A stretch of 64,000 nt of DNA from Corella eumyota. Its lineage: Eukaryota > Chordata > Ascidiacea > Phlebobranchia > Corellidae. Each line of letters begins with the position of its first letter. Within the stretch, counting starts at the first letter, position 1. Where the stretch lies: contig OY720098.1 in NCBI GenBank assembly GCA_963082875.1, forward strand, positions 2,232,001-2,296,000, read 5' to 3'. Positions 57,401 through 64,000 of this stretch are shown here, in pieces. The position numbers were made by a program, and so were the translations under genes. Under the pieces are notes generated by a model. That model was not told where the DNA came from. It saw nothing but the letters and a program-made list of their open reading frames with translations, and ran no database searches.

Positions 57401-60400
57401 AAAAAACTGCATCTGACTCAAACTATGCTTGGTATGGAAATAATTAATAAATTTTCTGCCTTTTTCATTTTAGATGTTGGTACCTAAGGAGAAGACAGAT
57501 AACAAGCACGCCCACTCTCACATTAGAGTAACTACAAGTGAAAAGAAACCTGCTAGCACTCCTGAATCTATGGATTCATCGCCAAAAACAAGTAAGTAAT
57601 TTAAATGTAAGTTGTAACTTTAAAAAACACTATGGCTAATCTTGGTCACATCTCCTACCAAACAGTTAACACAAAAATCAAAACTTAAAAGTTTAAGTAA
57701 TTAGGATTAATAAGAAAGATAATTTTATATTTATTTATAGGCCAACTTAGTTTGTTTAACAAATTAATTTTGTCTGTTAGTTAATTTGTAAACTTAAGTT
57801 ATGAAAATGGACTTATTAAAAAGGCTGTTGCATAGGACAAGATGAAATCAAACTCGGGACCTCTAAACGGCAGTGTGGTGTGGTAACCGGCAGTATGGTG
57901 TAGTGGTAAAAACACTTGCTACGCTACTTCAGTTGTGTGTTCAATTCGTACTGCTCTCATGCTGTAGTGCCTCTGAAGATAAAGGGTTACTATAAACGGT
58001 ATGAACTTCTGCTGAGCCAATACTTAATCAGCAGTTGTTTAGGTCATGCAGTCGACCTTCCTACATCGAGAATAACTTATATATATAAAAAAAGGCAACA
58101 GCAGGGATTGTGCATGTTACTATAGTATTAATGTTTTATTATTGTATTTACTGTTTAATTTTTAGTGCCTGAGCTTCCAGAAGTTTCAGCTAGAAACGAA
58201 GACACTTCAAGTATTTCCTCGGGCAACATTGACTTTGGTTAGTTAAACAACTTCTTTAAATTATGATTTAATATCTAACATTAATTATTATTTTTAGGCA
58301 CTATTTTTACTTTTTAACTTTAGCTACCAAAGCAAGTTTTGTTTGATTTTATACATGCATAGAAATTAACAGTTAGTTTCTTTCTTAACTGAGTTTTTGT
58401 GTTAAATTATGTGTTAGCTTATCAATTCTTGTTTTAAACTTTTGGTAGTATTTTTTTTAATATGCATACTCTTTTGAAGTTATTAGATAGGCCGTCTTAA
58501 AAATCATTTATACATGTTATTGCTCTCAAAAAATTAACATCTATTTATATAAAGTTTGCTAATATCGTCTATAAAAAGTCATTTAAAAGTCTTATCATTT
58601 TTTCATGCTTATTTATTCAACTTAGTTTAGAGCTTTTCATTTTCATTTTATTTTATTAACATTTGTTTGTAATAACAGTGGACAAATCACTAAAGGCATT
58701 TTATGGTAAGATTAAATAGATAATAAACTAACAATACGAAATTTATAAACTAACATTCATTTGTGCTGTGGATTTTTGAATAACATTGTAATTATCAAGT
58801 TTTAATTTGCACTTTTAGATGATTTTTTTTTTAATTTTGCACAAAAACCTAATTTTTTTAACTCTGAAATACTTAATTAATGACTTAATAATAGCACAAA
58901 CTCTAATTGTTTATTTTATTTAACCATTAAAAATAACCAATTTTCTATTTTTGTATTCAAAAAAATGCATTAAAAATATGCATCAAAAAAAGATATTATT
59001 AATTTAATAATACTATTTTATACTAATCTAATCTAGTTCAATTAAAACTAATTATATATTACTATTGCCATGAATTTATATTTTACAAGTAATTTTTGAA
59101 ATATTTCACTTTTTCACAATTAAATTCTTACGCCAAAGACTTCTTTAAATGACCATTTATTTGAATATTTTAATAGAAGGAAATGCATCTGACCCAAATA
59201 ACTTAAATCTTTCAATAGGAAAAGAATCTTTATCTCGAACTGAAAGTAGTTCCTCTGATATTTCCAATGTGGGAGCGATTCATAATCTCAGAAACAGATT
59301 AAATGCAAAGTTAGTGAAACCTTTAATTTAGTTAAAAAATAATAAACTTCAAAAAAGTTTTTTTTATTTTACACCATTTGTAATCAATATGCAAAACTGG
59401 CCATGTGGTGTAGTGGTAAGAACACTTGCTACACCACACATAAGGTTTTGTGTTCAATCCCCACTGATCTCATGTAGCACCCTTGAGTAAGATGCTATAA
59501 TAGGTATAAGCTCCTGCTGAGCCAATTCTTAATCAGCAATTTAATTATCTGGAACTATAATCTATGATATCCCAAACTACCAATAGCAACTTAAGACTAG
59601 GTCGGGGTAACTGATGTACTCTACGTTTAGGTTGTGCAGTCGACCTTGCCTTTTTGAGGATAAATATAATTAAATTTAAAAATAATATAGTCAATTTGTT
59701 AAGTACATTTTTTTGTTTTGTTAACTAGAAATGGAGCTGCACCAATAGCTAACAATAACAATAAAGGAAATGGATTGGGAAAACTTAAACTAACAATACA
59801 ATATGTCAGCAATCATCTGTCTGTTATTGTTAATAAAGCTGAGTAAGTTGAACTTTGATCTAACCTTTTTTGTCAATGTTATGCTAAATTTCTAATACAT
59901 TTTTTTAGTGCTAACAAAGTATCTTGGAGTAAGATACTAATATAATAAATTGTAATTTAAATGTTAGTTTTTTTTTTGTATATATCTTTATTCTCGATGT
60001 GGGAAAGTTGAATGCGCGACTTAAACATAGAGTAACAACTGTTACTCCGACCCAGTTTCGAGTTGCCTTTAGCAGTTTGGGATATTATTGATTATAATTT
60101 CCCGTTAATTATGCTGCTGATTAAGTGCTGGCTCAGCAGGAGTTCGTACTGTTTATTACTCAAGGCCACTACACCACGATGCCAGTAGGTTTACAGTCCC
60201 AGCAAAATAAATTATTGAATACTTTAGCTGGAAACCTGTATATTTACATGTAATAAAGCTTGATGGACAAATCAATGTATACCTAATTCATAGTCCTTAA
60301 AGTTAAAAACTGCTGTTTGTAGTTTACAATTGTTGTTGCGACCACACTTTCCCAAGCAAGTTACTTGTAACCAACAAAATGTTCAAAAAAATGCAACCAA

Positions 60401-62086
60401 AAATCAAATTTGGTAGTTTATTTGTATTTTGGGCAGCTAAATTTAATGTCACTTAATTTCAAATTTTTCCATGGCAAGCATTTAAATTTTAGTTAGAACG
60501 GAAAAAATATTTCCTATTTTTAGGAAAATCAAATTTTTGACTTGGATTGTTATTAAAGCTTGTTTAATTTAAGGTCTTCTAATTTTTTCTATACATTATA
60601 AAATCGAATATTTATTAAAACAAATCAAATTAACAGAGATTTGATAGTCTGCGATGAAGACAACAATACCTCTGATCCTTATGTGAAACTATTTGTTGAT
60701 TCACAACCCAGAAACAAGAAGAAAACTAAAGTGATTAAAAATAACCTCAACCCAGAGTTTGAACAAAGGTAAATGCTGCTTTAGTGAAATTTTGAAAATA
60801 TTAAGTAGATACCAGAAACAATATAACCGGCAGCGTGGTAAAGTGGTAAGAACACTTGCTTCACCACCATGAGGACGTGGGTTTAATCCCCACTGCTCTC
60901 ATGCTATAGCATCCTTAAGTAAGGCGCTATAAACGGTGTAAACTCCTGCTGAGCCAGCACTAAATCAGCAGCATAATTATCCGGCAATTATAATCTATAA
61001 TATCCCAAACTGCTAAAGGCAACTCGAAACTGGGTCGGAGTAACAGTTGTTACTCTATGTTTAAGTCGCGCTTTCCCACATAGAGGATAAAGATATATAC
61101 AAAAAAAAATATCACAAAATGTCATAACTCAAAACTTCGCTAGGTTTAAGATAAAAATTATTGTCTGTTTAGCGCATAAAGTTACCCTTTTTATTGAAGA
61201 ATAGTTGAGTATATAAAGTTTTTATTAAAATATGTTTTTTACATATAATATACCCTAGTGGTATATGTACACATATAATATGTATGTCCAATTCATGTCT
61301 CTTTAAATTAATATAAATTGGCAGGTTACGACCATATTATAACAATTAAAATGTGGTCATCTGACAAAATAGCTTTTAACTTTAATCTAACATAGCAGCG
61401 ACTTTATCTTAGCCGTATGTTTTAACTTTTACTTATAATATTTAGGTTGATTTTTGAGGTTTCATTCAGAGAGGTCACCAAGAATAAACTGACAGCGATT
61501 GTCAAAAACCATTCAGGGTTTTTATCTTCGGAAAAAGTTTTGATGGGGAATGCTTACATTGATTTGTCCACATTAAACCTAACCCAACCGTCCACAAACT
61601 GGTAAGTAAAAACCGACAGTGTGGTGTAGTAGTCGGAACACCTGCTACACTACATAGGGGGTTTGATATCCACTGCTATTACTCTCTAGGGTTTACAAGT
61701 TAGGCACTGTAAACGGTATAAACCCCTGCTCAGCCAACACTTAACCAGCAGCTTAATTATTGGGCAAATATAATCTATACTATCACAAACTGTCAAAGGC
61801 AACTTAAAACTAGGTCAGGTAATGGTTGTTACTCTATGTTTAACCTGTGAAGGTGGCATTTTCATATCAAGGATAACTAGTATAGTTTTGCACCTTAACT
61901 TGCTGCGGCTAACTCTATGTTAATGTTACAATTTGTAAATATAACTTTTCTGGGTACCCCTTTAAAAACAAAATTAAAAAAATATTGTACTATTAGCAAA
62001 CGTAAATATTTACATTTTGTTTTTTCTACTTTCTCTATATACAAATCTTTTTTAGGTATGATCTTCAACTACCAAAAGGACATTAA
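45439..62086 (+). CDS. ESYT2: extended synaptotagmin (E-Syt), SMP domain plus three C2 domains
   Basis: 24 exons, all with AG acceptors and GT donors: 45439-45677, 45969-46078, 46514-46572, 46753-46842, 47766-47867, 48120-48274, 48585-48741, 49371-49547, 51195-51300, 53364-53526, 53890-53938, 54325-54414, 54547-54627, 54871-54954, 55430-55516, 56949-57098, 57474-57591, 58166-58237, 58679-58705, 59177-59309, 59729-59842, 60637-60768, 61446-61601 and 62056-62086. 2682 nt, 893 residues, about the length of human E-Syt2. Acidic N-terminus, ER-membrane hairpin (about 86-122), SMP lipid-transfer domain (about 160-363, with LPSW and LPGFDSLL), C2A (364-499, Ca2+ loops SDPYV and DDDGALNKADD), C2B (about 527-633), Ser-rich linker, C2C (about 751-893, DEDNNTSDPYV). 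It tethers ER to plasma membrane and moves lipids at contact sites. Symbol reflects the E-Syt2/3-like layout, not a proven orthology. Confidence 0.93.
46122..46226 (-). repeat. truncated SINE (tail half)
   Basis: TATATCTTTATCCTCGATG to GTCTCGAGTTGCC, then stops abruptly. In E-Syt intron 2. Confidence 0.85.
48905..49169 (-). repeat. tRNA-derived SINE
   Basis: In E-Syt intron 7. The body is well kept; the B-box part of the tRNA head is deleted (GAGCAGTGGGTGGTGTAGC). Confidence 0.85.
49818..50349. mobile_element. hAT-type MITE in E-Syt intron 8
   Basis: Terminal inverted repeat TAGGGATGGGC / GCCCATCCCTA with a perfect 8-bp target duplication CTTGTTAG on both sides (49810-49817 and 50350-50357). 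Subterminal parts are full of CGAGTACTCGG-type inverted motifs. 532 bp, no ORF. An 8-bp duplication fits the hAT superfamily. Confidence 0.9.
50358..51194. other. rest of E-Syt intron 8
   Basis: AT-rich, nothing recognised. Confidence 0.5.
51301..53363. other. E-Syt intron 9 (2.1 kb)
   Basis: The longest intron of the gene. AT-rich and homopolymer-rich, with no repeat family, ORF or RNA gene recognised. Confidence 0.5.
55104..55346 (-). repeat. tRNA-derived SINE, tail truncated
   Basis: In E-Syt intron 14. Head CCGACAGCGTGGTGTAGTTG in reverse complement; the tail motif is absent. Confidence 0.8.
55517..56948. other. E-Syt intron 15 (1.4 kb)
   Basis: No gene. A GC-richer patch at about 55920-56060 (GTGGTCGACCGTCGCC and onward) and another at about 56475-56620 differ from the surroundings and may be old inserts, but no ends are visible. 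Confidence 0.4.
57888..58094 (+). repeat. tRNA-derived SINE, internally deleted
   Basis: CCGGCAGTATGGTGTAGTGG head, body deleted between CAGCAG and TCGACCTTCC, tail ATATATATAAAAAAAGG. A second partial head (CGGCAGTGTGGTGTGG) lies just upstream at 57869. In E-Syt intron 17. Confidence 0.85.
58679..58705 (+). other. 27-nt microexon of E-Syt
   Basis: Exon 19 adds nine residues (VDKSLKAFY, with shared border codons) to the Ser-rich linker before C2C. Acceptor AATAACAG, donor GTAAGA. Being a multiple of three, it could be skipped without shifting frame. Confidence 0.65.
59399..59670 (+). repeat. tRNA-derived SINE
   Basis: In E-Syt intron 20. Head CATGTGGTGTAGTGGTAAG, B box TTGTGTTCAATCCCC, tail GAGGATAAATATAATT. 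Confidence 0.85.
59976..60188 (-). repeat. tRNA-derived SINE, head deleted internally
   Basis: In E-Syt intron 21. Tail and body are well kept; the tRNA part is shortened between CTACACCACG and CTCAAGG. Confidence 0.85.
60826..61108 (+). repeat. tRNA-derived SINE, nearly full length
   Basis: In E-Syt intron 22. Head CCGGCAGCGTGGTAAAGTGG, B box GTGGGTTTAATCCCC, tail AGAGGATAAAGATATATAC followed by an A run. Confidence 0.9.
61613..61880 (+). repeat. tRNA-derived SINE
   Basis: In E-Syt intron 23, starting 11 nt after the exon border. Moderately diverged head CCGACAGTGTGGTGTAGTAG. Confidence 0.85.
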
Positions 62087-63474
62087 ACCCAGAATTCAAC
62101 AACATTAAAATAAAGGAACTTTTTTGTTACTTCAATGTCTATATATTGCACTTTATGTTCTGAATTTACTTTTATAATTTGTTTACCGAAAGAAATGCTT
62201 TATTATGAATATTTTTGCACCTAATTTTTGTATTATTTGGTTGCCCAAGAGTTAGTATTACTCGGTTCTTATTTAAAAATAATGGCTGCAATAAGTTTGT
62301 GCTATTTTTCAGTTTTTTAACTCGTTTTCTTTTTTAAAAGTTTTTTATAAATGGTGTTATTGAAATTTAATTGTATACAAACCAAACTATATATAATATA
62401 ATTTGGAATGTGTAAAATTTGAATATTTGGCAATATATACACAAAATATGGTAATCTGTATATAAGACCTATACTTGTTTAAATATGTTAATTTTTATTA
62501 ATGTTGTTCACATTTAATAATTGTTTTTCTGTTCCAAACAGCGAATTTTGCTTATTAATATCTAATATCTGAATATTGCATTATTAATATGAACTTTAAA
62601 TCGATAAATGCCTTGTGTTTTTTCTGTAAAATAATCTAATAGTTTGCCTTATTAATAGTTGCTTGATTTATTTTTTTAATCCTTTTTAAAACTATATTGC
62701 AACTTAAGTAGAGTTGATCAATATTAACTTGTGCCTAATATAAAAGTATTGTTGTCAGGTGGCTGTAACATTGTTTTGTATTCATTGTTTATATTCTTAT
62801 TAATTTAATATGTCAAATCACACTAACAAAATTAAACTAAAGTTACGTAAATAGGGGTTTAAAAATAGTTGGGTATTTGTTTTAAAGTTTGTTTAATGTA
62901 ACTGTAGATTTATGTTTGATATGGTTTGACATTTAAGTACATATGTTGCATAACTTTTGTTTTTTAATTGGTTCTGTAAAATTATGTAAACTATCTATCA
63001 TTTTCTGTAACTGGAAGCTTTTATATAAATAAAACAGTAACATTCATGTTATTTGGTGTAAAAATATATATTAAAAGGTTTATATTACGTGTGAAGGGTA
63101 GTTGATATGTTAAGGACAGTGAAAATATTGCATTATACCTGCTTAGGTAATTAAAACCAAGTTTAAATACTTAGTTTACAAATTACCATTAAACTGTTAT
63201 GTAATTTATTGCTAGCATTAGGCCTGAAAAAAGCTAAGTGCTTTAAATTTTACAGGGTAGTGTACTTAGCCGAGGATAAATAAAATGTTTATAGGTTTAC
63301 TCATGCAAAACAACAACATGGCAGACGACAAATCGTTAAAAGTCGTCCATTTGATCTTTTACGTTTTGAATTTTCAAATTTTAACGTTTTTTGTTGAATT
63401 TCGGCATTTATCTTGATTATAATTTAATTTTTATTTAGAAACTTGTAATAACATATTGTACTTGCTTTTTTATA
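62087..63474 (+). other. E-Syt 3' UTR and intergenic region
   Basis: No ORF or repeat recognised. AATAAA hexamers lie at 62109-62114 (only 23 nt past the stop), 63028-63033 and 63278-63283. The middle one would give a 3' UTR of about 950 nt. The upstream region of the next gene begins somewhere after it. Confidence 0.5.
63028..63033 (+). promoter_or_regulatory. candidate polyadenylation signal of E-Syt
   Basis: AATAAA in TATATAAATAAAACAG; chosen over the hexamer at 62109 because the downstream sequence up to here is uniformly UTR-like. Weak evidence. Confidence 0.35.
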
Positions 63475-63518
63475 ATGCCACAGTCAAAAATCAACGCGTT
63501 TTTCAATCATAATTTACC
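63475..63518 (+). CDS. first exon of a gene with an N-terminal PIP-box (PCNA-binding) motif; partial
   Basis: ATG at 63475 opens a 44-nt exon with donor GTAAGT at 63519. The peptide MPQSKINAFFNHNL contains QSKINAFF, an exact fit to the PIP-box pattern Q-x-x-(I/L/M)-x-x-(F/Y)-(F/Y). N-terminal PIP boxes of this form are known in replication and repair proteins such as MSH6, UNG2 and DNA ligase I. The rest of the gene lies beyond the right edge, so which protein it is cannot be told. There is a chance that this is a coincidental short ORF; the strong donor and the motif at residue 3 argue against it. Confidence 0.5.
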
Positions 63519-63599
63519 GTAAGTATTTTTTAAAATAATATCGAGACAACTAGGCCTATTTTTATATTTATAACTTGTAATATTTAGCTGTATTTGTAT

Positions 63600-63874
63600 T
63601 TTTTTTATATATCTTTAGCTTTAATGTGGGAAGGTCGAGCTCACAACCTAAACATAGAGTAACATTAGTTATTCTGACCCAGTCACGAGTTTCCATTGCC
63701 AGTTTAGGATTTTCTTGAATATAATTGCCGATAATTAATCTGCTGATTTAGTGCTTGCTCAGCAGGAATTATACCGTTTAGAGCGGCTCACTAAAAGGTG
63801 CTTCAACATGGGAGCCAAGGGGATTGAACCTAGACCTCATGTAGTGTAGCAATTATTCCACTTACTACACTGAA
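63600..63874 (-). repeat. tRNA-derived SINE, diverged
   Basis: In the first intron of the edge gene. Tail TATATATCTTTAGCTTTAATG at left; the head at right is worn. Confidence 0.8.
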
Positions 63875-64000
63875 GATAGATTTTACCAACAAAATTAACA
63901 AATAAAAACTAAAGTTAGAAAATTTGAGGCTGTCTTAGTATAAAACAATTTATACTACTTTAAAGTTTACTTTATTTAACTAAAAAAGTTTAATACTTTT

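Noticed and set aside
60826-60910. tRNA genes suggested by A-box/B-box pairs in many places
   Set aside because: They continue into the same conserved SINE body and tail each time and do not close a proper acceptor stem; they are SINE heads.

Overview
This AT-rich window (no GC bias, very short exons, many small introns) is eukaryotic nuclear DNA. It most resembles an invertebrate chordate, probably a tunicate of the Ciona type. That is an inference from the three-C2 extended synaptotagmin, the compact multi-exon genes, the tRNA-derived SINEs and conserved splice acceptors just upstream of start codons that look like spliced-leader acceptors. No species can be proved from the sequence alone.

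Layout. 1-3132 (minus): 5' part of a membrane-anchored tubulin-tyrosine-ligase-like (TTLL) gene. 3338-5643 (plus): a complete seven-exon Ly6/uPAR-type GPI-anchored protein with two LU domains. About 5.5-44 kb: three copies (A, B, C) of a large duplicated segment, each holding one gene of an unrecognised coiled-coil protein kinase family. Copy A (7493-13968) carries a nonsense codon in its kinase domain. Copies B (20575-26315) and C (38208-43401) look intact. Behind A and B lie tandem, truncated copies of the last kinase exon (one after A, two after B). Decayed copies of the Ly6 last exon sit upstream of B and C but the intact one sits upstream of A, so the A position is probably the ancestral one. 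Between the copies lie a 1.8 kb fold-back DNA element (15741-17550), a lone arm of the same family (29411-30033) and a young Ty3/gypsy LTR element (30144-35359). 45439-62086 (plus): a 24-exon extended synaptotagmin gene, reconstructed in frame to 893 residues. 63475-63518: first exon of a further gene that starts with a PCNA-binding (PIP-box) motif.

The most unusual structure is in the kinase family. After a 13-nt and an 11-nt coding exon there is an intron-embedded array of diverged repeats, roughly 110-180 bp apart. Each repeat carries a conserved AG, then exactly three variable bases, then GTAAGT or a close relative. If spliced, each is a phase-0 microexon adding one amino acid; there are seven in A, five in B and one in C. 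Downstream, single exons encode a repeated 55-58 residue module (a Cys near the start and an ENQH-type motif). These alternate with 15-residue exons, then come coiled-coil exons and a TKL-like kinase domain with an HGD catalytic loop. All exons before the kinase are phase 0, and the copies differ in module number (4, 4, 2), as expected if whole exons are gained and lost.

Repeats: seventeen tRNA-derived SINE copies or fragments in both orientations, a hAT-type MITE with a perfect 8-bp target duplication inside an E-Syt intron, a TIR element directly upstream of each kinase gene, and a 525-bp tandem repeat that has replaced most of the microexon array in gene C.
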